A stretch of DNA of 64,000 nt, taken from the NCBI RefSeq assembly GCF_002980555.1, contig NZ_PVBT01000008.1, forward strand, positions 186,001 through 250,000. The letters are read 5' to 3'. Below are positions 54,461 to 62,356 of the stretch, in pieces. How positions within the stretch are numbered: the stretch's first letter is position 1; the number at the start of each line of letters is the position of its first letter. The notes beneath the pieces were generated by a model. It searched no databases. It worked only from the letters and a program-made list of their open reading frames with translations, and was not told the DNA's origin. The position numbers and the translations under genes are program-made. This DNA is from Phyllobacterium myrsinacearum (GTDB lineage Bacteria; Pseudomonadota; Alphaproteobacteria; Rhizobiales; Rhizobiaceae).

Positions 54461-55899
54461 TCTGCGGAAGCCTGCAATGTTTCATCGATGCGCGGGAAGG
54501 TCAGCGGCTCGCAGTGAACCACGCCATCCGTCGGCAGCGGCATGTGGGGGGCATCAAGCACGGTCACCGGCCGCTCGTCCCTGGCAGGGAAAAGTGTCGT
54601 TCCGATGATCGCCCGCTTGCCGGAGCGGTATTCTTCACTGCGCGCCTCGCGCGCCGCGATGATGCGCTGTTGGAAGCGGTCTTCGACCAGGCTCTGCAGG
54701 ATGCCGCCTTCCTTTTCCAGCACCTGGAATTCCTTCCATGCGGCCTCGCACAGCGCGTCGGTCAGGGCTTCGATCGCGCCCGAACCGGCTCCCGGATCGG
54801 CGACGAAGGCAAGATTGCTCTCATCGGCCAGCACGAGCTGGGTGTTGCGGGCAAGCCGCCGCGCAAACGGATCGGGCAGGCCGTGGGTGATGGTGTGCGG
54901 CAGGATGGCGAGGCTGTCGGCACCGCCCACTGCCGCCGCGAAAGCGGCGATGGTCGTGCGCAGCGTATTGGTCTCGCAATCCTTCCTGGTCATCATCCGC
55001 ATGGAGGTTTCCGCATGGATGGTTGCGGCCGAAGGCGGGATGCCGCAGGCCTCCTGCAGACGTGCCCACAGACGGCGCAGCGCCCGCAGCTTGGCAATGG
55101 ACAGGAACTGATCCTGATCGACAGCGATGGAAAAACCGATATGCGGAGCGGCGTAGACAATCGGCTGGCGCGCTTCCTCGAACAGGCGGAAATGCCCCGA
55201 TGCGATGGATAGCATGGCGCCCAGTTCCTGCGCCTCCGTTGCACCGGCATTGTGATAGACGCGGCCATCGGCCTCCAGCACGATCCCCGGCAGATCGGTG
55301 GAGAAGAACCCGGCCAATGACTGGGGCAGGGATGCCTTGAGCGCCGCCAGCGTCATGCGCAGGCGGCCGGTTCCGGCCAGCGTTGCCGCGGGATCGATCC
55401 CCAGCGAGAAACTCAATGTCTTCGGATTGATGTTGCGCGGACGCATGTAGTCGACGAACCAGTCGGCGCAGGCGCGGCTGCGCGGATGCACGTCCATGCG
55501 CAGGTGGATCATCTCCAGATGCACGCCGCGCAACACCTGATCGACCGCCTCGCGCGTTGACGGCAAACCGTAGCCAAACGCATTGGGCGCCCCTTCGAAC
55601 ACCAGCGAAATACCGGTCGCACCGTTTTCCAGATCTTCCAGAAGCTGCCTGTTGGCGCGTACCGGGTCCGGATCGTCGATGCGCTGGACGATATGCCATG
55701 GCTGCGCCGGATTGCGGCGCGGGGTCAGCCGGGCATTTTTGCGGCGTTCATACAGCGGCTCGATGGCGATATTGTCGTCCGTCCGTGAGACGAGGGCCTC
55801 ATGGAAATCCGCACCCTTCAGGGCTTTCTGGGCCAGTTTGACCCAGTCCTCGCGGTTTGCCGCGGCAAACGCCGTGTCCTTTAGGATAGACGCGTCCAT
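54457..55899 (-). CDS. mutA: Methylmalonyl-CoA mutase, small (beta) subunit
   Basis: A 480-residue subunit homologous to the large one, but ending before a B12-binding domain with DxHxxG, so it is structural. Recognisable stretches are [22 protein letters not shown] near 31, [13 protein letters not shown] near 68, [21 protein letters not shown] and [32 protein letters not shown]. The ATG at 55899 has GGGAG upstream; the open frame extends to 56025. An extended hairpin lies 22 bases ahead of the start. Confidence 0.93.
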   Translation of the reverse strand: MDASILKDTAFAAANREDWVKLAQKALKGADFHEALVSRTDDNIAIEPLYERRKNARLTPRRNPAQPWHIVQRIDDPDPVRANRQLLEDLENGATGISLVFEGAPNAFGYGLPSTREAVDQVLRGVHLEMIHLRMDVHPRSRACADWFVDYMRPRNINPKTLSFSLGIDPAATLAGTGRLRMTLAALKASLPQSLAGFFSTDLPGIVLEADGRVYHNAGATEAQELGAMLSIASGHFRLFEEARQPIVYAAPHIGFSIAVDQDQFLSIAKLRALRRLWARLQEACGIPPSAATIHAETSMRMMTRKDCETNTLRTTIAAFAAAVGGADSLAILPHTITHGLPDPFARRLARNTQLVLADESNLAFVADPGAGSGAIEALTDALCEAAWKEFQVLEKEGGILQSLVEDRFQQRIIAAREARSEEYRSGKRAIIGTTLFPARDERPVTVLDAPHMPLPTDGVVHCEPLTFPRIDETLQASAE

Positions 55900-55921
55900 G
55901 CTCACTCCCGGTCGAATCAAA

Positions 55922-55962
55922 CCGGCTTTCCGCGAAATGAGATCATTTCGACTGGAAACCGG
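55922..55962. promoter_or_regulatory. Long inverted repeat upstream of mutA
   Basis: The near-perfect palindrome CGAAATGA-GA-TCATTTCG (55933-55950) is nested in outer arms CCGG(C)TTTCC / GGAAACCGG. This gives an extended dyad of about 41 bp, 22 bases before the mutA start. It could be an operator for a propionate-type regulator or a leader hairpin. It does not match the TTTGCAAA motif I recall for alphaproteobacterial PccR/ScfR. Confidence 0.5.
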
Positions 55963-56203
55963 CGTCACTGTTGGTTTTCGGTGCGCAAAAACGCAATGTG
56001 CGTCAGGCCCGATATTTCCTGCCAACTTTAGGGGGTGTTATGCTGCTTCGCAATAAAACAAAACATGTGGCCCTGAGATATTGGGCCCGGAAATCCCGCT
56101 TCGGCTCGTCGAGACAGGTCCACGTATCGGCCCATCGAAGTGACGGGCCGGTGAGTCCCTGATTTCCTCGGGATCGATAAGGCCGGCAGCAGCCTTGATC
56201 CGG

Positions 56204-56569
56204 TTACTGATGCGACCGGCCGGGCCCGCCATCGTTGCTGGTCCGGTAGCGGGGAATAAAGACCCTGCGGCCGTCTGACCGGGTCATTCCGGAACGCCCG
56301 TTCCAGCCGTGACGATTGCCGCGGTAGTAGTCCCAGCGGCGTCCGCCATAATAGCGACGGCCGTATCCTCGCCCGTAGTAATCCCGGCTATAATAGCCAC
56401 GTCCATAGCGCGGACCGCCAAAATAGATCGAATCATAGTAGCCGCCATAGCCGCCGTAGTAACCGCCATAGCCGCTATATCCTCGATAATAGGTGCCTTC
56501 CACGCACCCCGACAGTGCCAGGCCTGAAAACCCGATCATGGCGGCGACGAAAAGAGACTTGATAGACAT
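56204..56569 (-). CDS. Gly/Tyr/Arg-rich lipoprotein of unknown function
   Basis: A 121-residue secreted protein. The signal peptide ends in the lipobox LALSGC, so acylation at Cys near 22 is expected. The mature part is low complexity, with repeats YGGYYGGYGGYYD followed by RRYYGGRRWDYYRG. This composition suggests a flexible surface or periplasmic protein. No enzymatic motif is visible. I do not recognise the family. An 18-bp palindrome lies 24 bases upstream. Confidence 0.7.
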   Translation of the reverse strand: MSIKSLFVAAMIGFSGLALSGCVEGTYYRGYSGYGGYYGGYGGYYDSIYFGGPRYGRGYYSRDYYGRGYGRRYYGGRRWDYYRGNRHGWNGRSGMTRSDGRRVFIPRYRTSNDGGPGRSHQ

Positions 56570-56592
56570 CGGATGTACTCCCGAACATCATT

Positions 56593-56610
56593 CTTGTTTG
56601 CTCAAACAAG
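56593..56610. promoter_or_regulatory. Palindrome upstream of the lipoprotein gene
   Basis: CTTGTTTG-CT-CAAACAAG, a perfect 8-bp inverted repeat with a 2-base spacer. The position 24 bases before the start codon and the AT-rich composition suit an operator more than a stable RNA hairpin. Confidence 0.4.
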
Positions 56611-56752
56611 TTCAGTGCTGAATGGTTCCTTAAATTCTTCTTCCGTTCCAGTACATTTTGTATGACAACACCCGAAGGACAGTCACAATTCGGCTGTGCT
56701 GGTAATCTATTGTGTTCGTTGCAGAAAGTTGGCGTGCGGGCGCTTTATGAAA

Positions 56753-57319
56753 TCAGCGCGCCGCGCGCAGAAAAACGTACTCGATCCCGTCGATCTCATC
56801 CATTTCCTCGCCGACCTTGGCAAAGCCCAGGCGCTGCACGATCCGAAGCGACGGCGGGTTTTCAGGCGATACGGATGCGGCAAAAAATTGGACGCCGTGG
56901 ACATCGCGCGCCCAGTCCATCACGGCCTCTGCCGCTTCGGATGCGTAGCCTTGTCCTCTGTCATCGTTGAAGATGAGATAGCCGAACTCGACCGCATGGC
57001 GCGCATAGGACTGCAGATAATCGGGGTCTGGCCGGGTGTGAAACCGGATATGGCCGATCATGCGCCGTTCCCCGGTCAATATGATCGCACGCACCGACCA
57101 TGGCAGATAGTCCGGGTCTTCGTTGAGGCGCATCTGGCCATATTCGAGGGCGCCGGGGTCTTCCAGCAGTTCGTGCGGTATCGCTGTTCCGGTGATGCGG
57201 CTGGCCTCGGCGAGATCACCGGCCAGACAGGCGGTAACCGCTTCGGCGGGCATGAGCCGAAGGGTGAGGCGGGGCGTGACGATATCTTCGATAGCGGGTA
57301 CGGCGCGGTCTGTGATCAT
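56753..57319 (-). CDS. GNAT-family N-acetyltransferase (RimJ-like)
   Basis: A 188-residue acetyltransferase with a C-terminal GNAT core: HAVEFGYLIFNDDRGQGYASEAAEAVMDWA near 125-155 contains the Q/RxxGxG/A acetyl-CoA loop (RGQGYA), and PENPPSLRIVQRLGFAKVGEEMDE is the usual last segment. The N-terminus TPRLTLRLM resembles RimJ/RimL. The substrate is unknown. ATG 57319 is chosen; ATG 57352 is an alternative. It follows the 76-residue gene on the same strand. Confidence 0.84.
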   Translation of the reverse strand: MITDRAVPAIEDIVTPRLTLRLMPAEAVTACLAGDLAEASRITGTAIPHELLEDPGALEYGQMRLNEDPDYLPWSVRAIILTGERRMIGHIRFHTRPDPDYLQSYARHAVEFGYLIFNDDRGQGYASEAAEAVMDWARDVHGVQFFAASVSPENPPSLRIVQRLGFAKVGEEMDEIDGIEYVFLRAAR

Positions 57320-57369
57320 GCGCGGCAACCTATCCGCCGGTTTGGCATGCATCAAGCCGGCAGCTCCGG

Positions 57370-57600
57370 TCAGGAGCGAATGGCCGGTCCTTTGTCCAGT
57401 ATGGCGCACAGCTGCACGAATTCGGTCGCCTCGATGGGCGTGTCGCCGTTGATGTAAATTCTCGACACGTCCCGAAGCTGGGGAATGGCCATGCACGCCT
57501 GATCGACACTTGGATATTTGTGCTCCGTGGAAGCCAGATTGTTGTCGAGGGTGAGTACGATTGTTTCTGCGTCGCGATTGACATCAGATGGATCGATCAC
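57370..57600 (-). CDS. Small protein of unknown function (76 aa)
   Basis: A 76-residue soluble protein with no signal or membrane segment, containing SRIYINGDTPIEATEFVQLCAILDKGPAIRS. I do not recognise it. The GTG start at 57600 has a strong AGGAG six bases upstream, which argues that it is translated. It precedes the GNAT gene by 50 bases on the same strand. Confidence 0.5.
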   Translation of the reverse strand: MIDPSDVNRDAETIVLTLDNNLASTEHKYPSVDQACMAIPQLRDVSRIYINGDTPIEATEFVQLCAILDKGPAIRS

Positions 57601-57695
57601 GGTCTGCTCCTGGTGCTCATTGACTTGCGAGCACCGATTTTACGGCAAATGGCAGCAATGCCAAGCGCCGAAAAACCGGCGCTGTGGATAACCTG

Positions 57696-58106
57696 TTAAT
57701 CATCCTCCTGGTCAAGGGACCTGTCGCAATGCAGGTCCGGCAACCAGGAAAGGGCGGATTGCCGCCACAGTTCCTCCCGGGGAACAAGGCTGTCGCGCTG
57801 CGTCATGCAACCGGTACGCAGCATGTAACGGGCTGGATGCGTATCGGTACCGGTGGAGTAGAGTGGAGTCCCGCAGTCCGCGCAAAATCCCTGAATGCGC
57901 TGTCTGCCACTATCGGCTGTCTTTACGTAGGTTTTTGGGGTGCCGCCGACAAACCGCAGTGCGCTCGCAGCTGCAGGCACGGAGACCCGGAATGCGGTGC
58001 CTGTGAGCTGCTGGCAGTCGGTGCAGTGACAGATCGTGACCGCAGCAGGGTCCACATCCGCTTCGAATCTGATCTTGCCGCAATGGCAGGAGCCATCCAC
58101 TTTCAT
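57696..58106 (-). CDS. GFA-family (glutathione-dependent formaldehyde-activating enzyme-like) protein
   Basis: A 136-residue zinc-binding protein of the Gfa-like (Mss4-type) fold. The cysteines are SCHCGKIRFE near 6, ICHCTDCQQLTG near 25 and FCADCGTPLYS near 75. Founding members were linked to formaldehyde-glutathione chemistry, but many have unknown roles, and this one has no linked formaldehyde dehydrogenase. ATG 58106 has GGAG eight bases upstream. A second, cupin gene lies 49 bases upstream on the same strand. Confidence 0.86.
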   Translation of the reverse strand: MKVDGSCHCGKIRFEADVDPAAVTICHCTDCQQLTGTAFRVSVPAAASALRFVGGTPKTYVKTADSGRQRIQGFCADCGTPLYSTGTDTHPARYMLRTGCMTQRDSLVPREELWRQSALSWLPDLHCDRSLDQEDD

Positions 58107-58155
58107 TGCGTTTCTCCCGTTCGGGCACGAACCCGGCAGTCTGGAATTTCCAGAG

Positions 58156-58470
58156 CTAGGCGCCGAGCGCTTCCGGCTTTTTGATCTCAATTTCGACAAA
58201 GGCAATCGCATGCGGGGAGCCGTTCATGACATCGTGTTTGATGCCCGACGGGCGCTGGTAGGACTGGCCTGCCGTCAGCGGCACGTCGGTGACGTCGGTT
58301 CCGTTGTGAATGCGCAGGATTCCATCCACCAGCATGACAACGAAATAGGGCCATCCGTGCTCATGCCAGCCGGTGACCGCGCCCGGCTGAAAATCCCAGC
58401 GGGTAATGCGCACGGCATCGTCGTCTTGCTGAACGGTCGGTATGGCAGGCAGATCGCACTGGAAGGCCAA
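58156..58470 (-). CDS. Small cupin-domain protein
   Basis: A one-domain cupin of about 104 residues. The first motif is GAVTGWHEHGWPYFVVMLVDGILRI with two His and a downstream acidic/aromatic pattern. The second is LTAGQSYQRPSGIKHDVMNGSPHAIAFVEIEI. Metal binding is likely. No good ATG is available; TTG 58470 (LAFQCDLPAIPTV) best fits family N-termini, TTG 58515 is also possible, and the frame is open to 58713. Function is unknown; single cupins of this kind are dioxygenase-like or regulatory. Confidence 0.7.
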   Translation of the reverse strand: MAFQCDLPAIPTVQQDDDAVRITRWDFQPGAVTGWHEHGWPYFVVMLVDGILRIHNGTDVTDVPLTAGQSYQRPSGIKHDVMNGSPHAIAFVEIEIKKPEALGA

Positions 58471-58555
58471 TTGTCGTGTTCCCGGTTGCAGTGATGTCTC
58501 CGGTTGCCGATCCAATCCTGTCCGCAGCAGGAAAGCAAGTGGCTTCGGCCCGGTG

Positions 58556-58900
58556 TCAGAGCCCGCGGCTGCAGGTCTCCGCCGTGCGGCCCTGCTGCCA
58601 TTGCTCGCGCACGGCCGCTGCCGCGTTGAGCGCGGCGAACAGGCACAGGGCCGCGCACAGCAGCGCGACGGCCAGACGAAACGGCTTTTGCGGGGGACTG
58701 GCATGCAGCGCAAGGCCGGTGCCGTAAATCAGCAGGGCCGGCACCGCATAGAAGAGCACCTGCAGCGGCCCGTCGCAATCCACGCCGTCGATGCCTTGCG
58801 CCTTGTATTCATTGACCGGGAGCCCGCCCGCCAGAATCGCCAGTGGCAATGCCGCGATGAGCAAGAGATACCCCAGCCATTTCAGACGCATGCTTGCCAT
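58556..58900 (-). CDS. Small integral membrane protein of unknown function
   Basis: A 114-residue protein with three predicted hydrophobic helices (YLLLIAALPLAILAGG, VLFYAVPALLIYGTGLAL, LAVALLCAALCLFAALNAAA). The loop after the first helix holds Cys (GVDCDGP). I do not recognise the family. ATG 58900 or 58891 begins the first helix; no strong ribosome site is seen. Confidence 0.5.
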   Translation of the reverse strand: MASMRLKWLGYLLLIAALPLAILAGGLPVNEYKAQGIDGVDCDGPLQVLFYAVPALLIYGTGLALHASPPQKPFRLAVALLCAALCLFAALNAAAAVREQWQQGRTAETCSRGL

Positions 58901-58913
58901 GAACACGATGATC

Positions 58914-59054
58914 TCAGGGAGCGCGAAGGGGATCCTGCAGGGAATGGGGCGGTATCTGCCCGGGACCGGCTTGTTTTTTCGAGAACAGCGCAAGAGCTCC
59001 CAGCAGGGCAAACATAAGAACAAGCACGCCGATCACAAGGCATTTGTGTCTCAT
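58914..59054 (-). CDS. Very small membrane protein (46 aa)
   Basis: MRHKCLVIGVLVLMFALLGA is one transmembrane helix, followed by a short Pro/Gln-rich tail. The ATG at 59054 has GGAG seven bases upstream, an unusually good ribosome site for a chance ORF. It ends 13 bases before the next membrane-protein gene on the same strand. It may be a small membrane regulator or merely a leader peptide. Confidence 0.45.
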   Translation of the reverse strand: MRHKCLVIGVLVLMFALLGALALFSKKQAGPGQIPPHSLQDPLRAP

Positions 59055-59167
59055 CAGGCATCTCCATTGTGACGTCGATGTGACTGTGAAACAGTTTTTT
59101 GGCAGCAATCGGGTCGCAGGTCAAATTCCGGGTCTGCGGCGTGGGCCGGATGCCTGGTTCGGGCAGG

Positions 59168-59200
59168 AAAAAACCCGGCAGGACGACCGTGCCGGGTTTT
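59168..59200 (-). terminator. Intrinsic terminator of the small secreted-protein gene
   Basis: On the minus strand AAAACCCGGCA-N9-TGCCGGGTTTTTT forms an 11-bp stem (7 GC-rich pairs plus A-T pairs) with a 9-base loop and a T tract. It lies 15 bases after the stop of the gene at 59215-59478. The A/T symmetry makes it bidirectional. Confidence 0.85.
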
Positions 59201-59214
59201 GCTTCGGGTGGGAA

Positions 59215-59478
59215 TCAGCGGCAGACGCGCACTTTTCTGACAATGATTCGGCCATGGACACGATGCCGTTCCGTGCGCACGAAGCAGTGGCGATTCCACC
59301 GGCGATGGTGGCGTCTGTAGCCCGGCCGGTAGTCGACATTCTGGATCAGGCTGCCCGTGGTTCCGGCAGGGCTGGCGGTCTGGGCCGGCGGGACGGAGAG
59401 CGGCGCTGCTTCGGACGGAGCATTGAACGCCATCAGGGATGTCAGGGCGATCGCTGTAGCAAGTATCAGGCTTTTCAT
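59215..59478 (-). CDS. Small secreted His/Arg-rich protein
   Basis: An 87-residue protein with a signal peptide (MKSLILATAIALTSLMAFNAPSEA). The short mature part ends in a basic, His-rich segment (YRRHHRRWNRHCFVRTERHRVHGR) with two Cys about 31 residues apart. Similar rhizobial proteins are common and uncharacterised. GAGG precedes the ATG by six bases, and an intrinsic terminator follows. It might bind metal or an anionic surface, but that is inference. Confidence 0.7.
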   Translation of the reverse strand: MKSLILATAIALTSLMAFNAPSEAAPLSVPPAQTASPAGTTGSLIQNVDYRPGYRRHHRRWNRHCFVRTERHRVHGRIIVRKVRVCR

Positions 59479-59586
59479 TTTGAACCTCTGAGCTATTGAC
59501 GCTAACAACAATACACCCGGGTTGCGCCGTGTTCCCATATTACAAAAATTTTAGGTTGGGCGGTGCGGGAAGACACTGTTGCAACC

Positions 59587-60099
59587 CTATGGCGAATCGT
59601 TGGCTTGCCATCCGGGCAGAGCCTGCTGCTCCTCCTCCGTCAGATCAATCGCAAAGGTGCCAATGGTCCTGTTGCCCTTGGCAAAGGCGAGGACCGACAG
59701 CAGGCTTGTCACCAGGGCAGGGTCTTCGGCTTTCGGATAGATGTGCAATGCAAGCGTGGCCATATCGACCCACGCCCGTTCATAGGCGTCCATCAGCCAT
59801 TCCGGGATCGGCGGATTGCGGTCATTGTTGAGGCGGGCGGCTTCAATGGCGGCAACAAGGGCAAAGGCGTTCCAGTCCTTGAGCTTGAGCTGCCAGGCAA
59901 TCCGCACGATTTCCGGGACGGCGGCATAGGCGGCGGTGTCCACATCGCCCCGGTGGTGCAGGTTTTCCCACAACTCGTCCCAGGCAAGGGTAAAATCACC
60001 CTGCTCAAGCGCCTGCAGCGCATCCGCCGGGTTGTAGAGGTCGCGATAGCCGCTGAGAAGCGTGTACCAGCGCTCATCGGTCCAGGCCAACAAACTCAT
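59587..60099 (-). CDS. Protein of unknown function (170 aa)
   Basis: A 170-residue soluble protein rich in Trp and Leu, predicted mostly helical (SLLAWTDERWYTLLSGYRDLYNPADALQAL; WLMDAYERAWVDMATLALHIYP). No signal peptide or known motif was identified. The length and codon use look genuine. ATG 60099 follows a GGGGGC run; ATG 60114 is possible. Confidence 0.6.
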   Translation of the reverse strand: MSLLAWTDERWYTLLSGYRDLYNPADALQALEQGDFTLAWDELWENLHHRGDVDTAAYAAVPEIVRIAWQLKLKDWNAFALVAAIEAARLNNDRNPPIPEWLMDAYERAWVDMATLALHIYPKAEDPALVTSLLSVLAFAKGNRTIGTFAIDLTEEEQQALPGWQANDSP

Positions 60100-60166
60100 G
60101 ACTGCCCCCTGCATGTTCTCACCCGGCCAATCAACCGCGTTGTCACGGGGAAAGCAAGAACGTCTG

Positions 60167-60592
60167 CTAATCCTGATAAATATAGGATGCGCACATATCG
60201 CTGTTGCTGGACGGCGCCTTGCCGCCGGTAAACACGGCCACTTCCGTCAGCCCTTCCCCAGCACCCCAGGTGGCGACATAGGAAACATCGCCGGAACCGC
60301 ACAGCTTGTTGCCGTTTTCCAGTTCGGGATCCGCAGGGGTTTCGACCTTGTAGACCGATGCGTTGACGCTCTTTCCGTCGACAATGAAGTGGTCGCCGAG
60401 CAATGACGAAAAAGCCAGCGCCTCGCCATTGGCAAAGGTGATGCTGAAATCATCCATCGTGATGTCGCCTGTGATGCTCTGGGCGGTGTTGCTGTAGGCC
60501 GTGTACGTGTCTCCCTCGGCCCACGCTTGGCCGCCCTGGGCGGCGACAACGAGAAAAGTGGCGGGCACGAGACAACGTAAGGTGTATTTCAA
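60167..60592 (-). CDS. Secreted protein of unknown function (141 aa)
   Basis: A 141-residue protein with a signal peptide (KYTLRCLVPATFLVVAAQGGQAWA) followed by a beta-rich domain (YTAYSNTAQSITGDITMDDFSITFANGEALAFSSLLGD) with two Cys (KLCGSGD, DMCASY). TTG 60592 is chosen: GGAGGG lies six bases upstream and the signal peptide starts there, whereas upstream ATG codons at 60664 and 60673 would put an odd extension before it. Function is unknown. Confidence 0.65.
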   Translation of the reverse strand: MKYTLRCLVPATFLVVAAQGGQAWAEGDTYTAYSNTAQSITGDITMDDFSITFANGEALAFSSLLGDHFIVDGKSVNASVYKVETPADPELENGNKLCGSGDVSYVATWGAGEGLTEVAVFTGGKAPSSNSDMCASYIYQD

Positions 60593-60850
60593 GCGCAGCC
60601 CTCCGGTCGAACCTGTTGGGATGGGCGGCGATACTGCCGCACCCCTTTTGGACGATTTTGCCATGATCATCATGATACTGATCTCATGAGGCTTTTCGCT
60701 GCCGCGCGCAAGTGCGAACGGCTGTCATCGAGCGCTTTAAAATTCCCTTTCGCGTCTTACTGCCCCGGGGCAGGTGGCTCCCGAAGGCACGACTAAAACC
60801 GCCATTTGCCGGGTTATCGCATCGGCAAACGGCTGAGAAACCTGTCAAAC

Positions 60851-60872
60851 TGCCCGGTCACACGGCCGGGCA
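60851..60872 (-). terminator. Hairpin after the GlsB-like gene
   Basis: TGCCCGG and CCGGGCA form a 7-bp GC stem with an 8-base loop, 8 bases after the stop codon of the minus-strand gene. The minus-strand 3' side continues AGTTTGAC, a weak T tract, so efficiency is doubtful. Confidence 0.5.
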
Positions 60873-60879
60873 GGAACGG

Positions 60880-61131
60880 TCAGCGGCGGATGGCCCGCCC
60901 GACACCGACTAGAATGCAGGCACCGATGAATCCGGCGATGAGATAGCCGATCCAGCCGGTCAGAACGATGCCGAACACCGATAGAATGGCATTGGCAAGA
61001 ACCGCGCCGACGATACCCAGAATGATATTCATGATGATGCCGGTATCGCTCTTCATGAACATCTCGGCCAGCCAGCCGGCCAATCCGCCGATAATGATGG
61101 CTGCAATCCAGCCCACGCCTGCAGTTCCCAT
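60880..61131 (-). CDS. GlsB/YeaQ/YmgE-family stress-response membrane protein
   Basis: An 83-residue protein with three hydrophobic segments and repeated Gly-rich helices (IAAIIIGGLAGWLAEMFMK, NIILGIVGAVLANAIL, GWIGYLIAGFIGACILVG). It matches the small transglycosylase-associated/GlsB-YeaQ family by its GGLAGWLA start. Members are induced by envelope or general stress. ATG 61131 has GAGGG seven bases upstream. Confidence 0.85.
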   Translation of the reverse strand: MGTAGVGWIAAIIIGGLAGWLAEMFMKSDTGIIMNIILGIVGAVLANAILSVFGIVLTGWIGYLIAGFIGACILVGVGRAIRR

Positions 61132-61205
61132 ATCAATACCCTCCGTTGTGAACATTCACGATCATTCAAACGGCCTCATCCGCCGTTTGTTCCGCGCGGC
61201 ACGAT

Positions 61206-61571
61206 CTATTTCCATTGTTTGGCCGGACGCCAGCCGTCTTCGTCATCCCGTTCACGCAGCCAGCGCCTGATTTCGCGGCAGCTGCGCGGGCGGCCGTCGC
61301 TGACCCTGCCATCGGTGCAGGGATCGTAGCGCTCCCGGCGTTGCCGGTAGCGGTCGCGGCGCTCGAGCATGCGCATGATTTCGCGGCAACTGCGCGGTTT
61401 GCCGTCGCTGTAGCGGCCATCTGTGCAGGGGTCTGTGTCATATTGGACGAAGCGAGTTAGCGGCTGACCGGTACCGCGCAACGGGTTGATGGCTGGCGGT
61501 TCAGCCGCCATGGCCGGGGCCATGCTTGCCAGCAGGGCGGCCGAGAGCAGGATATGGCAGAGGCGTCGCAT
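61206..61571 (-). CDS. Exported protein with two tandem Cys-pair repeats
   Basis: A 121-residue protein with a signal peptide (MRRLCHILLSAALLASMAPAMA). The mature part has two copies of DPCTDGRxSDGxPRSCRE (residues 47-64 and 83-100), each followed by a charged helix (IMRMLERRD, IRRWLRERD). Each repeat has a Cys pair spaced 13 apart (49/62 and 85/98), and the period is 36 residues. The repeats may form disulfides in the periplasm. I do not recognise the family. GGAG precedes the ATG at seven bases. Confidence 0.72.
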   Translation of the reverse strand: MRRLCHILLSAALLASMAPAMAAEPPAINPLRGTGQPLTRFVQYDTDPCTDGRYSDGKPRSCREIMRMLERRDRYRQRRERYDPCTDGRVSDGRPRSCREIRRWLRERDDEDGWRPAKQWK

Positions 61572-61738
61572 GGTGGTTCTCCAGAACCGATGCGATGGAA
61601 TGTGGGGAGAAGCACCGGTCCGCAACAGCAATCGGCGCGTACCATTGCCATAGCATTGCAAGATTGTCGCGGAGGCGACTTATTTGCCCGGTTTGCGGCG
61701 GGCGTGCCACCCGCACGCCGTTGCGCCTGGAAATGCTA

Positions 61739-62128
61739 TCAGGGCACCAGATAATGCTGGTCCCATTCGTTCTTGGGGATTTTTTCGCCGATCCGGTATT
61801 TGAAGGCGACGATTTCCATATTGTCGTCATTCGTCGTGCATTTGAATGCCAGGTGATACCATTCGCCCCGGCTGCGAAAGGCGGCGCCGCGCGATTTGAT
61901 CGCATGCGGGTCGACTTTCGGGTCGGCAAAGGCATAGGCCAGCACCTTGTCGGGATTGTAGCCGTTCTGGTCCTTGCGGATGCGCTCCATCGCTTCGACA
62001 TCGCAGCGCTGTTCCAGCCGGGTCTGCGGATCGAGTTTTTCAAGGCCGGCTTCCATTCTCGTGTCCATGGCAACCGCCGATTGCAGGGACAGGGCAAGAA
62101 TGGCGAACAGCAGCATTGGCTTTTTCAT
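61739..62128 (-). CDS. DUF930-family secreted protein
   Basis: A 129-residue protein with a signal peptide (MKKPMLLFAILALSLQSAVA). The mature domain matches DUF930: LEKLDPQTRLEQRCDVEAMERIRKD, NPDKVLAYAFADP and AFRSRGEWYHLAFKCTTNDD, with Cys near 42 and 96. DUF930 is confined mainly to Rhizobiales, and its function is unknown. It lies alone, with a 228-base gap to the next gene. Confidence 0.82.
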   Translation of the reverse strand: MKKPMLLFAILALSLQSAVAMDTRMEAGLEKLDPQTRLEQRCDVEAMERIRKDQNGYNPDKVLAYAFADPKVDPHAIKSRGAAFRSRGEWYHLAFKCTTNDDNMEIVAFKYRIGEKIPKNEWDQHYLVP

Positions 62129-62356
62129 GGATGGGATCAGCCTTCTCTATCTGCCGTGGGCCAGCCCTTGGCAGCGATGTTGAGGAATCAGGCCGTGCGG
62201 CCTGTTTGTCGAATCGCGGGGAGAGGAAATTTGCCCAAAGTGGCGGGAAAGTCAAAACGGGATGGTTCAAGACCGTTGCTGCAACCGGCACACGGGTTGG
62301 GTATGGGCGTTTTGCGCGGTATCATTGCACGGTCTGACCAAGGGGAGACACATCAG

